In this document: piece after piece, positions 6,431 to 14,867 of the stretch | Layout of the letters: each line of letters begins with the position of its first letter | Numbering within the stretch: the stretch's first letter is position 1 | Assembly: GCA_964466155.1 (NCBI GenBank) | Contig: CAYXMY010000057.1 | Location: 1-18,359, forward strand | Length of the DNA stretch: 18,359 bases | From: Caenibius sp964466155 | Lineage (GTDB): Bacteria > Pseudomonadota > Alphaproteobacteria > Sphingomonadales > Sphingomonadaceae | Direction of reading: 5' to 3' | The notes under the pieces: model-generated | What the model was told of the DNA's origin: nothing | What the model saw: only the letters and a program-made list of their open reading frames with translations | The model's database searches: none | Translations under genes and position numbers: made by a program

Positions 6431-9346
6431 ATGACGCGAATTTCACGGCTGTTCACAGCATTTGCCATTGTCCTCCCGCTTCCGTTGGTCGTGCAGCCTA
6501 CCGTGGCTCTTGCCGGGCCGGCGCCGCTCAAGGCGGTCAAATCCGTCGAAAAGACCGATCCGTGGATTTATCGCGGGACCGATATCCCACACGATCCGGA
6601 ATGGGTGTTCGGCACGCTGGACAACGGCCTGCGTTATGCGGTGCGGCGCAATGGCGTGCCGCCGGGGCAGGTCTCGATCCGCATCGCCGTGGATACCGGC
6701 TCGCTCTACGAAACGGAGAAAGAGCGCGGCTTCGCCCATCTGATCGAGCATCTGCTGTTCCGGCAATCGAAGTATCTCGGCGTGGCGGAGGCGATTCCCA
6801 CGTGGCAACGGCTGGGCGCGACATTCGGCAGCGACACCAACGCCCAGACCAGCGCGACGCAGACGGTCTATAAGCTCGATCTGCCCAATGCCACGGCGGC
6901 CGCGCTGGATGAAAGTTTCAAGCTTCTTTCCGGCATGGTGCGCGAGCCTGTGCTCAACCAGACCAACGTCAACACCGAAGTGCCCATCGTGCTGGCTGAA
7001 AAGCGCGAGCGGGGCGGGGCGGCCTTGCGCGTCAGCGATGCGACGCGCGAAATCCTTTTCGCGGGGCAGCCGCTGGCCGAACGCGCGCCCATCGGCACGG
7101 ATGAAACCGTGCGCGGCGCAACCGCCGCTGCCGTGCAGGGCTTCCATGACCGCTGGTATCGGCCGGAAAACACTGTGATCGTGGCGGCGGGCGATACCGA
7201 TCCGATGGCGCTGGCGCGCGAGATCGAGCAGTGGTTCGGGGACTGGAAAGGCAAGGGGCCACGCGCCGCCGCGCCCGATTTCGGGCAGCCGCAGGCGCCT
7301 GCCGGGGCCGATCCGGCCAATCCGGTGGGCGAAACCAAAGTGATGGTCGAACCGGACCTGCCGCGCAACATCAGTTACGCGATTCTGCGCCCCTATGTGC
7401 AGGTGACGGACAATCTCGAATACAATCGCGGCATGATGCTGGACGGGGTCGCGCAGGCGATCATCAACCGGCGGCTGGAAGAACGCGCGCGCGCCGGGGG
7501 CAGCTATCTTTATGCCCAAGTCGGGCAGGACAAGATCAGCCGGTCCGCCGATGGCACGTTCGTCAATATCACCCCGCTCGGCAGCGACTGGAAGGCGGCC
7601 TTGCACGATGTGCGCACGGTGATCGCCGATGCCATCGCGAACCCGCCGACGCGGCAGGAAATCGACCGTGAAGTGGCGGAATTCGATGTCGCTTTCGCCA
7701 GCAGTGTCGAGGAACGGTCGGTCATGCCGGGGTCGAAGCTGGCGGACGATGTGACCAATGCGGTGGACATTCGCGAAGCCGTGGCGACGCCCGAAACCGT
7801 GCTCGACGTGTTCCGCAAGATGAAGAGCCGCTTCACGCCGGATGCGATCCGCGATCACACGCGCAAGCTGTTTTCCGGCACCGTGATCCGCGGGATCATG
7901 AACACCCCGGCCACTGGCGAAGCCGATGCGGCCGCGTTCCGTCAGGCGCTGCTGGCGCCGGTCGATGCGGCCGGGGCGGCGCGCGCGGCGGCCAACGCCA
8001 TTTCGTTCGCCGATTTGCCTGCCATCGGCAAGCCGGGAACGGTGGCGCGCAGCATCCCCACCGGGATCATGCAGGTCGAGGCCGTGCAATTGTCGAACGG
8101 CGTACGCGCCTTGCTGTGGCCGAACAACGCCGAACCGGGCCGGGTCAATGTCCAGGTCCGCTTCGGTTCAGGCTACCGCGCCTTCACGCCGCAGGATGCG
8201 CCCTATATCCAGCTTGGCCAGATGGCGCTGGTCGGTTCGGGCGAAGGGCCGCTGGGGCAGGATGCGCTCGACCGGATATCGACCGGGCGCAAGATGGGCT
8301 TCGATTTCCGGATCGATGACGCCGCATTCCAGTTCTATGCGGAAACCCGCGCTGCCGATCTGGCCGATCAGCTTTACCTGTTCGCCGCCAAACTGGCGAT
8401 GCCGCGCTGGGATGCCAATCCGGTGGTGCGGGCCAAGGCGGCTGGCGCCCTGCAGTATGAAAGCTTCGCCACCGCCCCGGCGGGCGTGCTTCAGCGCGAT
8501 CTCGACTGGCTGCTGTCCAACCGCGATCCGCGTTTCGAAACACCCGATCCGGCAACCCTGGCCAAGACCACGCCCGAAGGCTTCAGGCAGGTGTGGGACC
8601 CGCTGCTGAAGCAGGGGCCGGTCGAAGTCATCATGTTCGGCGATTTCAAACGGGCGGACGGCATCGCCGCGCTGGAAAAGACGTTCGGGGCTTTGCCCCC
8701 GCGCGAACCGATTCCCGCCGATGCGGCGAAGCGGGTGGTGGCTTTCCCCGAACCCAACGCGGTGCCCATCGTGCGCTATCACCGGGGCGATCCCAACCAG
8801 GCCGCGGCGGTCATCGCCTGGCCCAGCGGGGGCGGGAGCGCGGGCCTGACCGAATCCCGGCAGCTCGAAGTGCTCACGCAACTGTTCAACAACCGCCTGT
8901 TCGATGCGATGCGCGAACAGGCCGGCGCGGCTTATGCCCCGCAGGTGACGTCCGAATGGCCGGTCGACATGCCCAGCGGTGGACGGATCATGGCGTTCGC
9001 CCAGCTTGAGCCCAAGGCGGTGACGACCTTCTTCGCCGAAGCGGACAAGATCGCGCACGATCTCGCCACCGCGCCGCCCACGGCGGACGAACTGGCCCGG
9101 ATCACGGAACCGCTGCGCCAGAAAATCAGCCGCGCGTCCACCGGCAACGCGTTCTGGATGTATCAGCTAAGCGGGGCGACCTACAATCCGCAGCGGGCGG
9201 AGAAGCTGCGCAGCCTGCTCAGCGATTACACCGAAACCACGCCGGAAATGATGCAGCAACTGGCGCGCAAGTATCTGACCAGCCGGCCCGGCTGGCGCAT
9301 GGCGGTGATCCCGCAAGGTCAGGAACTGGCGAAACCCGCCAACTGA
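6431..9346 (+). CDS. Secreted/periplasmic M16-family zinc metallopeptidase (PqqL-like)
   Basis: This is a 971-residue two-half M16 (pitrilysin-family) peptidase. With the ATG at 6431 it begins with a signal peptide: MTRISR, a hydrophobic core FTAFAIVLPLPLVV, and probable cleavage after VALA (residue 28). The inverted zinc motif HxxEH is H103-L-I-E106-H107 in GFAHLIEHLLF. E183 in NTEVPIVLAEKRER sits about 76 residues later, as the third zinc ligand should. The second half (from about 540) repeats the fold but has no HxxEH at the matching place (DAPYIQLGQMAL), as is normal for the inactive half. Length and layout match PqqL-type periplasmic proteases. The frame is open up to 6347, but only the 6431 start gives a clean signal peptide. 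The substrate is unknown, and no pqq genes are nearby. Confidence 0.92.
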   Translation: MTRISRLFTAFAIVLPLPLVVQPTVALAGPAPLKAVKSVEKTDPWIYRGTDIPHDPEWVFGTLDNGLRYAVRRNGVPPGQVSIRIAVDTGSLYETEKERGFAHLIEHLLFRQSKYLGVAEAIPTWQRLGATFGSDTNAQTSATQTVYKLDLPNATAAALDESFKLLSGMVREPVLNQTNVNTEVPIVLAEKRERGGAALRVSDATREILFAGQPLAERAPIGTDETVRGATAAAVQGFHDRWYRPENTVIVAAGDTDPMALAREIEQWFGDWKGKGPRAAAPDFGQPQAPAGADPANPVGETKVMVEPDLPRNISYAILRPYVQVTDNLEYNRGMMLDGVAQAIINRRLEERARAGGSYLYAQVGQDKISRSADGTFVNITPLGSDWKAALHDVRTVIADAIANPPTRQEIDREVAEFDVAFASSVEERSVMPGSKLADDVTNAVDIREAVATPETVLDVFRKMKSRFTPDAIRDHTRKLFSGTVIRGIMNTPATGEADAAAFRQALLAPVDAAGAARAAANAISFADLPAIGKPGTVARSIPTGIMQVEAVQLSNGVRALLWPNNAEPGRVNVQVRFGSGYRAFTPQDAPYIQLGQMALVGSGEGPLGQDALDRISTGRKMGFDFRIDDAAFQFYAETRAADLADQLYLFAAKLAMPRWDANPVVRAKAAGALQYESFATAPAGVLQRDLDWLLSNRDPRFETPDPATLAKTTPEGFRQVWDPLLKQGPVEVIMFGDFKRADGIAALEKTFGALPPREPIPADAAKRVVAFPEPNAVPIVRYHRGDPNQAAAVIAWPSGGGSAGLTESRQLEVLTQLFNNRLFDAMREQAGAAYAPQVTSEWPVDMPSGGRIMAFAQLEPKAVTTFFAEADKIAHDLATAPPTADELARITEPLRQKISRASTGNAFWMYQLSGATYNPQRAEKLRSLLSDYTETTPEMMQQLARKYLTSRPGWRMAVIPQGQELAKPAN

Positions 9347-9518
9347 TCCCATATGGCCCTTACCGGTGGGCAGTCGATGACTGTGAGCGGTTTTCCGCGC
9401 TGGCTTTGCATGGTCCGGCCCGCTATGGGCCGCCTTTGCAGGCGCATCCAGCGGAATGGAGGCGTGACTGGCGGTGCCGTCCGGTAAGCCGCCAGGGCAA
9501 GAATTTGGAGAGTTAGAA
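9347..9518 (+). other. Intergenic/leader region upstream of DAHP synthase
   Basis: This 172-base spacer contains a perfect 6-bp hairpin, CGGCCC/GGGCCG with a 5-base loop (9416-9432), not followed by a T-run. A second possible stem, TGGCGG/CCGCCA, lies at about 9468-9493, close to the ribosome site. A 36-codon ORF (9377-9487) is present but has only one Trp and one Phe and no control-codon cluster, so it is not a convincing attenuator peptide. Promoter elements were not identified. Confidence 0.4.
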
Positions 9519-10892
9519 GTGGCCAAGAACTGGAGCCCGGACGGGTGGAAAGCCTTCGAGGCGAAACACCTGCCGCATTATGAAGACCCCGCCGCGCTGG
9601 ACGCGGCCGAACGGACGCTGGCCTCCTATCCGCCGCTGGTCTTTGCGGGCGAAGCGCGCGCGTTGCAGGCGGAACTGGCCGAAGTGTGCCATGGCCGCGG
9701 CTTCCTGCTTCAGGGCGGCGATTGCGCCGAAAGCTTCGCCGAATTCCATCCGAACAATATCCGCGACACGTTCCGCGTGCTGCTGCAGATGGCGGTGGTG
9801 CTGACTTTCGCCAGCAAGCAGCCGGTGGTGAAGCTGGGCCGCATGGCGGGCCAGTTCGCCAAGCCGCGCAGCGCGCCGACGGAAACGCAGGGTGGTATGG
9901 AACTGCCCAGCTATTTCGGCGACATCATCAACGGGATCGAGTTCGAGCCCGCCACGCGGACCAACGATCCGGATCGCATGATCCGCGCCTACAGCCAGGC
10001 GGCGGCCACGCTCAACCTGCTGCGCGCTTTCGCGGGCGGCGGCTATGCCAACTTGCGCCAGGTCCACCAATGGACGCTCGATTTCATGGGCCGCAGCCCG
10101 TGGGCCGACAAGTTCAAGAACATTGCCGACCGCATTGGCGAGGCGCTGGACTTCATGGAAGCTTGCGGCATCGATCCCAAGACCGTGCCGCAGTTGCAGG
10201 GCACCAGCTTCTACACCAGTCACGAAGCGCTGCTGCTGCAGTACGAACAGGCGCTGACCCGGCAGGATTCGCTGACCGGGGACTGGTACGATACCAGCGC
10301 CCACATGCTGTGGATCGGCGATCGTACGCGCTTCGAAGGGTCGGCCCATGTCGAATACCTGCGCGGCGTGCAGAACCCGATCGGTATGAAGTGCGGCCCG
10401 AGCCTTGAACCGGACGCGCTGCTCAAGATGCTCGACACGCTCAATCCGGGCCGGATTCCGGGCCGGATGACGCTGATCAGCCGTTTCGGCCATGACAAGG
10501 TCGAGGCTGGCTTGCCGCGTCTCGTCCGCGCGGTGCAGCGCGAAGGGCATCCGGTGGTGTGGTCGTGCGATCCGATGCACGGCAACGTGATTAAGGCGGA
10601 AAGCGGTTACAAGACCCGGCCGTTCGAACGCATTCTCGCCGAGGTGAAAGGCTTCTTTGCCGTTCATCGGGCCGAAGGCACGCATGCCGGGGGCATCCAT
10701 ATCGAGATGACCGGGCAGGATGTGACCGAATGCACGGGCGGCGCGGTGGCGATCACCGACGAACGGCTTGCAGACCGGTATCACACCCATTGCGATCCGC
10801 GTCTGAATGCGGCGCAGTCGCTCGAACTGGCGTTCCTGCTGGCTGAAATGCTCAATCTCGAAGCGGAACAGCGCCGGGCTGTCGCCGCCTGA
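9519..10892 (+). CDS. 3-deoxy-7-phosphoheptulonate synthase, class II (GTG start)
   Basis: Class II DAHP synthase condenses phosphoenolpyruvate and erythrose-4-phosphate, the first step of the shikimate pathway to aromatic amino acids. The protein has 457 residues. Signature segments are LLQGGDCAESFAEF (metal-ligand C69), KLGRMAGQFAKPRS, WIGDRTR, GMKCGPSL, SRFGHDKV, WSCDPMHGN and GGIHIEMTGQDVTECTGG. The start is taken as GTG at 9519, giving MAKNWSPDGWKAFEAKHLP. GGAG lies at 9506-9509. The upstream ATG at 9474 would add 15 residues not expected in the family and would read through the ribosome site. Class II enzymes are often feedback-regulated, but allostery cannot be read here. It is followed by a strong nested hairpin, so it is probably a single-gene unit. 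Confidence 0.95.
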   Translation: MAKNWSPDGWKAFEAKHLPHYEDPAALDAAERTLASYPPLVFAGEARALQAELAEVCHGRGFLLQGGDCAESFAEFHPNNIRDTFRVLLQMAVVLTFASKQPVVKLGRMAGQFAKPRSAPTETQGGMELPSYFGDIINGIEFEPATRTNDPDRMIRAYSQAAATLNLLRAFAGGGYANLRQVHQWTLDFMGRSPWADKFKNIADRIGEALDFMEACGIDPKTVPQLQGTSFYTSHEALLLQYEQALTRQDSLTGDWYDTSAHMLWIGDRTRFEGSAHVEYLRGVQNPIGMKCGPSLEPDALLKMLDTLNPGRIPGRMTLISRFGHDKVEAGLPRLVRAVQREGHPVVWSCDPMHGNVIKAESGYKTRPFERILAEVKGFFAVHRAEGTHAGGIHIEMTGQDVTECTGGAVAITDERLADRYHTHCDPRLNAAQSLELAFLLAEMLNLEAEQRRAVAA

Positions 10893-10899
10893 ACGGGGC

Positions 10900-10954
10900 G
10901 GGGGGAGACGCCTGCCGGGGATGGTTTTTCCCCGGCGAGACGGCGTGTCCCCCC
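10900..10954 (+). terminator. Large nested hairpin after DAHP synthase
   Basis: The outer arms GGGGGGAGACGCC (10900-10912) and GGCGTGTCCCCCC (10942-10954) pair over 13 positions with one mismatch. Inside them GCCGGGGA (10914-10921) pairs with TCCCCGGC (10929-10936) around a T-rich loop. The structure starts eight bases after the aroG-type stop codon. No T-tract follows, so it may act as a structural or Rho-assisted terminator, or protect the mRNA 3' end. Confidence 0.6.
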
Positions 10955-11289
10955 ACCTGCGTAACGCCTGGCCACAAGGCTGCGCGTAACGCTTCAATCC
11001 CCCATTTCCGCCGGGACGCTGAGTGCCGGCAGCAGCCCGTTCGCGCAATGCCGTGAACGCTGCGCACCCGTTTGCGCGCCACTGCCGCGTGAGATGGATG
11101 CACCGCATCCCCTATATCCGCCACAGCAGCGCGGCATTGTCAGCCTCCAAACTTATCAATCGCCTGGTGGTGCACCGTGCCGTGCTTACCTTTGTTGGTT
11201 GGCGGGGCGGATTTTGTGGTAATATGAGAAGACGCATAATTAATTGCGCTCCTTGAGGAGTCGCAAGGCATAAGCATGGAGAGAGAAAA
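10955..11289 (+). other. Intergenic region upstream of the amidohydrolase
   Basis: No gene is supported in these 335 bases; apparent ORFs on both strands overlap the aroG hairpin. The first part is GC-rich and holds two exact copies of GCGTAACGC (10959-10967 and 10984-10992) and a small hairpin GGATGC/GCATCC (11096-11110). The last 110 bases are clearly more AT-rich (for example GGTAATATG near 11218 and ATAATTAATTG near 11236), suggesting the amidohydrolase promoter. CTCC/GGAG (11249-11260) and the ribosome site GGAGAG precede the start codon. TTACC...TTGGCG at 11186-11204 weakly resembles the module found before the P450 and SDR genes. Confidence 0.45.
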
Positions 11290-13047
11290 ATGGCGGAATT
11301 TCTGATTAAAGGCGGCACGGTCGTGGATGGGACACTTGCGCCCGGCTACGCTTCCGACGTCCGCGTCAAGGACGAGCGAATCGTTGAAATCGGCAAGGAT
11401 CTTGCCCCGCATCCGGGGGAAGAAGTGTTCGATGCTTCCGGTTGCTATGTCACCCCGGGATTTATCGAAGCGCACACCCATTATGATTCCACGATGTGGT
11501 GGCAGCCGGATCTCGATCCGTTGCCGGGCTATGGGGCGACCACCATCGTGATGGGCAATTGCGGCTTCACGGCTGCACCGCTGGCGAATGACAAGGCCGC
11601 GCAGATGGAGATGATCAAGATATTCTCCTTCTTCGAAGATATCCCGCTGGAACCCTTTACCCAGCATCTGCCGTTCGATTGGCGCAAATGGTCCGAATAC
11701 AAGAAGTCGATGGTTGAAAAGGTCAAGATGCCACTCAACTACACGACCTATGTGGGCCATATTGCGATCCGGATCGCCGTGATGGGGATTGAGGCGTGGG
11801 ATCGCCCTGCCAATGCCGAAGAACGCGCACAGATGGCTGAACTGCTTGACGATGCGCTCCAGGCGGGGGCGCTTGGCCTGTCCACCAATCTGCTCGATCA
11901 TGACGGGGAAGACCGGCCCATTCCGACGCTGGTGTCTGACGATGCCGAGTTCGAGGCGCTGTTCGAAGTGTTGCAGCGTTATCCCGCCGCGACTTTCCAA
12001 TGCATCATCGATGTGGCCCTGATGCGCGACAATGGCGACAAGCAGATTGAACGCATTGCAGGCCTGCTCAAGGGGCGGGGCATTCGCGTCCAGTTCACCG
12101 GTGCGGCGCCCACCTCCGAATATCAGACCTACCGTGTCGAACAGATGAAGGAACTGGTCGCGAAGCTGCGCGGCGAAGGCCTGGATGTCTGGCCGGGCTA
12201 TGCGCACACTCCGCTTTCCGCGCAGGTGAGCATCTATCGCTCGCTGCTCTTTGCACAGTCGAACGATTACGTCTGGCACGAGGCGGTTCTGGCCGAAGGC
12301 GATGCCGCCAAGGAAGCCGTCTTGCGCGATCCTGACTGGCGCGCGCGGGCCAGGGAAAGCTGGGACACGAAAATCTATCCGCATTCGCCGATGGCCAACC
12401 CCCATCTGCTTCTGCTCACCCAGCTCGGTTCCGAAAACGGCACCGGCGGCCCGTTCGATATCACGCTGAAGGACTATGCGGAGCAGTTGGGTGTGCACAC
12501 CTCCGATGCGGCGGCCGATTGGCTGCTGCGCAATGGCGTCAATTCGGCGATCCGTATGGCGCCGATGCCGATGAACGACGATGCGGTGGCGATCCAGGTG
12601 CGCGATCCCCTGTCGGTCGGCAACGTCAACGATTGCGGCGCGCACTTGCAGATGCTGTGCGGCAGCGGCGAAAACGTGATCTATCTGACCAAGTTCGTCC
12701 GTGACAAGAAGCTCATCACGCTCGAACAGGCGATCCATGCCATGACCGGGAAGCTCGCAGAGCACTTCTATCTGCATGATATCGGCGAGATCAAAGTGGG
12801 CAAGCGCGCCGACCTCGTCGTGTTCGATCTGAATGAGATCGAGCAGCGCGACATGGAAAAGCGCTACGATGTGGAAGACGGCAAGGGCGGCATGATGTGG
12901 CGCTACACCCGACAGGCGGCCCCGATGCGTCTGACGATGGTGAACGGTGTGCCGATCTTCCGTGACGGCGCTTACACCGGCGCGAAACCCGGCGAGTTCC
13001 TGGAAGCCGTCAACAATGACGCACCCACCGCCATGGCGGCCGAATAA
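11290..13047 (+). CDS. Amidohydrolase, D-aminoacylase (N-acyl-D-amino-acid deacylase) superfamily
   Basis: This 585-residue metal-dependent hydrolase of the TIM-barrel amidohydrolase superfamily is likely cytoplasmic. The N-terminal beta-sandwich start MAEFLIKGGTVVDGT leads into PGFIEAHTHYDS (H62, H64) and MGNCGFTAAPL (C91). The H64 to C91 spacing equals that between H69 and C96 in Alcaligenes D-aminoacylase. Later family segments are YVGHIAIR (154-161), GALGLST (193-199), VNDCGAHLQML (about 450) and, at the end, IGEIKVGKRADLVVFDLNEI. Histidines expected at the positions of H220 and H250 of D-aminoacylase are not seen: YPAATFQCIID and VRVQFTGAAP-like text (IRVQFTGAAPTS) stand there. A true D-aminoacylase activity is therefore doubtful; a cyclic amide, lactone or C-N bond in a catabolic intermediate is possible. 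The ATG has GGAGAG upstream. Confidence 0.85.
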   Translation: MAEFLIKGGTVVDGTLAPGYASDVRVKDERIVEIGKDLAPHPGEEVFDASGCYVTPGFIEAHTHYDSTMWWQPDLDPLPGYGATTIVMGNCGFTAAPLANDKAAQMEMIKIFSFFEDIPLEPFTQHLPFDWRKWSEYKKSMVEKVKMPLNYTTYVGHIAIRIAVMGIEAWDRPANAEERAQMAELLDDALQAGALGLSTNLLDHDGEDRPIPTLVSDDAEFEALFEVLQRYPAATFQCIIDVALMRDNGDKQIERIAGLLKGRGIRVQFTGAAPTSEYQTYRVEQMKELVAKLRGEGLDVWPGYAHTPLSAQVSIYRSLLFAQSNDYVWHEAVLAEGDAAKEAVLRDPDWRARARESWDTKIYPHSPMANPHLLLLTQLGSENGTGGPFDITLKDYAEQLGVHTSDAAADWLLRNGVNSAIRMAPMPMNDDAVAIQVRDPLSVGNVNDCGAHLQMLCGSGENVIYLTKFVRDKKLITLEQAIHAMTGKLAEHFYLHDIGEIKVGKRADLVVFDLNEIEQRDMEKRYDVEDGKGGMMWRYTRQAAPMRLTMVNGVPIFRDGAYTGAKPGEFLEAVNNDAPTAMAAE

Positions 13048-13064
13048 AGAACGCTGGTTAACGG

Positions 13065-13096
13065 ATGCATATCCCTCCGCTGCGGGGGATATGCAT
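13065..13096. terminator. Palindromic hairpin after the amidohydrolase
   Basis: ATGCATATCCC (13065-13075) pairs perfectly with GGGATATGCAT (13086-13096), an 11-bp stem, and CCGC/GCGG can extend it inside the loop. It begins 18 bases after the amidohydrolase stop. There is no T-run, but the position and strength suggest a terminator or transcript-end structure usable in both directions. Confidence 0.6.
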
Positions 13097-13408
13097 TCCG
13101 GGGCGCTCAAGCTTTACGGTTGTTGGTGCTGACAAAAGGGTGTGGCAGGCTGAGCGCGCTAGCATTTAAGTCTGCAGTAGCATGCTGTAGCGCAAGATGT
13201 GCTTGAACACATATTGGAAGCGGGCATGCCAGAGAAAATGGCGAAAAACGGTCAGTACAGGCGGGCTTTGTCCTGGTGGGGACTGTCAGCAGGATGCACT
13301 TTTTGACGATCCGTGAGGGACGATAGCGGGCGGTGATCGGACTTCGACGAATGAAATCGTTGCAGAAGTTCGCAGGGCTGAATGGCTGGGTTGCATTAGT
13401 GCTTTTTG
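13097..13408. other. Non-coding junction between amidohydrolase and flavoprotein gene
   Basis: About 310 bases separate two convergent genes, with no intact gene. A short coding-like stretch bounded by stops (about 13178-13306, plus strand) reads HAVAQDVLEHILEAGM and onward to SWWGLSAGCTF; I cannot assign it. The right end contains a likely transposase fragment, listed separately. The region reads as debris at an insertion or recombination junction. Confidence 0.5.
13312..13386 (+). pseudogene. Remnant of an IS6-like transposase C-terminal region
   Basis: Read on the plus strand in one frame with a stop at 13324-13326, this stretch gives REGR-stop-RAVIGLRRMKSLQKFAG. From memory this resembles the conserved tail of a group of IS6-like transposases found in alphaproteobacteria (RRRERAMLRFRRMKSLQKFA). 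The match breaks off after LQKFA, and no catalytic DDE domain or terminal inverted repeat was found. The fragment overlaps no essential gene but runs up to the end of the flavoprotein gene. The call is from recalled family sequence, not a search. Confidence 0.4.
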
Positions 13409-14836
13409 TTAATTCTTAGACGCCGCTGTCTGGCCTGCGAGCCGACCGAAGAAAGTCCCTTCGCCAAGTTGCAGCCCGCTGCTGCCGCAACTTTGAGCGC
13501 TGAGACAAGATGTGGTCCTGCCCGCGGCATAGAGGCCGGGGATCATTTCGCCAGCAGGTGTCAGGACGCTTCCGTCCGTTCGTGTCATCAGACCGCCCAG
13601 AGTGAAGCTGTGATAAACGGATGTGGCGTTCAGGGAGCAGTCGAACACAGCATAGGGCGGCTGGTCCAGCGGCCGCACGTATTCGCTGTCCTTCCCAAAA
13701 AAAGGATCGCTGCCACTGGTGGCGTGCCGATTGTACGTGTTCAGGGTGGTGGCGATCGCATCGCTGGGCCAGCCCAGTTCTTCCTCCAGTTCCGTAGGGG
13801 TGTTCCCGGTTGCGACGATGGGCATGCGCATTGTTGGTTCTTCGTAAACCCGGCTGTCCACCAGAAGGAAAATCCGCCCCTCTTGGTGAAGGATCGCATG
13901 TTCGCCGATCCGTTTGTGATTGGAGCTTTCATCGATGAAGCGCTGCCCTTTTGCATTGAGAAGAATGCCGCGCATCAGGTCAGGCGGTGACAGGACTGGG
14001 CACGTATAGGCGACCGATCCCATATTGACGGTTGCACCCCCTGCGGCTGCGCCGAGCCGGATCCCAGAACCATCGTCATAGGGGTTGCCTAGTGCGCCCA
14101 GCGGCAGGGCCTGCGGTGCAAAGTGGCCGACCATCTCTCGATCCATGATGAAGCCGCCGGTTGAGAGAACAATCCCCGATCTCGCGCGAACGCGATATTC
14201 CTGACCATTCTTGGAGAATACCGCGCCGGTTACGCGCCCATCGTCGCTCTGCACCAAGGCGTGGATGCGCGCTTCGGTGAGAACTTTGGCGGTTCGCCGG
14301 ACGTGGCTTTCGAGAATCTGCATCAACTTGCCGCCGCCGGTGCAACTACCGGGCATCTGTACTGTGTGGCCGCGTGGAGCCGGCTTGGCGAGATCGCGGT
14401 AGGGAAGCGAGAACTCGCTGCCCGAATAGTAGAGGCAATCGTCTGTCACGGGCTCGTAGTTGTGCGGCCAGTAACTTGCCTTGAAAGGGACACCCAGTTC
14501 GTTGAGCCAGTGGAAGTGATTGACACTTTGTTCGCAGTAGGCTGCGATTTTCGCCGTGTCCGGCCCCGGACCTGTCGAGGCCATCAGATAGGCTTGCATG
14601 GCTTCCACAGTGTCTTCGAACCCGCACGCCTGTTGGATTGGCGTGCCGCCGCCGCAATAGACGACACCCCCGGATAGCGCCGAAGAACCGCCGATCTCCA
14701 TGCCCCTTTCCAGCAAGAGGACTTCGGCTCCCGAGCTTGCGGCCCCCAGGCAGGCGCTCGCACCAGCGCACCCACCGCCTGCGACGATGACATCCACGGT
14801 ATCGTCCCAACGGATCACATTTCTCTCGATACGCAT
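13409..14836 (-). CDS. FAD-dependent oxidoreductase, KstD/fumarate-reductase flavoprotein family
   Basis: This is a 475-residue flavoprotein. The FAD Rossmann motif GGGCAGASACLGAASSGAEV (20-39) ends in E43, followed by GGSSALSGGVVY (49-60). The substrate/cap domain occupies the middle. The C-terminus has the usual FAD-closing segment PGLYAAGRTT and LGEGTFFGRLAG. The family includes 3-ketosteroid delta-1- and delta-4(5alpha)-dehydrogenases and fumarate reductases, which add or remove hydrogens next to a carbonyl. The tyrosine in the YPGxG motif near the end of true delta-1-KstD is replaced here (SCGSSGLQLG), so that exact activity is unlikely. It starts 31 bases after the 282-residue protein gene and is probably co-transcribed with it. 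The ribosome site (AAGG) is weak. The substrate is unknown. Confidence 0.88.
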   Translation of the reverse strand: MRIERNVIRWDDTVDVIVAGGGCAGASACLGAASSGAEVLLLERGMEIGGSSALSGGVVYCGGGTPIQQACGFEDTVEAMQAYLMASTGPGPDTAKIAAYCEQSVNHFHWLNELGVPFKASYWPHNYEPVTDDCLYYSGSEFSLPYRDLAKPAPRGHTVQMPGSCTGGGKLMQILESHVRRTAKVLTEARIHALVQSDDGRVTGAVFSKNGQEYRVRARSGIVLSTGGFIMDREMVGHFAPQALPLGALGNPYDDGSGIRLGAAAGGATVNMGSVAYTCPVLSPPDLMRGILLNAKGQRFIDESSNHKRIGEHAILHQEGRIFLLVDSRVYEEPTMRMPIVATGNTPTELEEELGWPSDAIATTLNTYNRHATSGSDPFFGKDSEYVRPLDQPPYAVFDCSLNATSVYHSFTLGGLMTRTDGSVLTPAGEMIPGLYAAGRTTSCLSAQSCGSSGLQLGEGTFFGRLAGQTAASKN

Positions 14837-14867
14837 GGTGTTGCCTTCGTTGCCAGCGGGCGGAGTT

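Noticed and set aside
6443..8089. A 548-codon minus-strand frame opposite the M16 peptidase
   Set aside because: It is antisense to the HxxEH-containing peptidase, with a composition dominated by His, Arg and Gly; a shadow frame.
9377..9487. A 36-codon ORF before DAHP synthase as a possible attenuator leader peptide
   Set aside because: It contains one Trp and one Phe, with no run of aromatic codons, and no convincing terminator/antiterminator pair follows.
9513..11108. A 531-codon minus-strand frame opposite DAHP synthase
   Set aside because: It is antisense to an unmistakable class II DAHP synthase and runs through the terminator hairpin; no family features.
11186..11204. A third copy of the P450/SDR promoter module upstream of the amidohydrolase
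   Set aside because: Only TTAC and TTGGCG and the 90-base distance to the start codon agree; the TGTAAATG core and the TTGACC are missing, so chance is likely.
11140..13110. A 656-codon open frame on the minus strand, longer than the amidohydrolase it overlaps
   Set aside because: It is antisense to a gene with clear family motifs (HTH, GNCG, ADLVVFD). Its own translation is rich in His, Arg and Gly with no recognisable domain, as expected for antisense frames in high-GC DNA.
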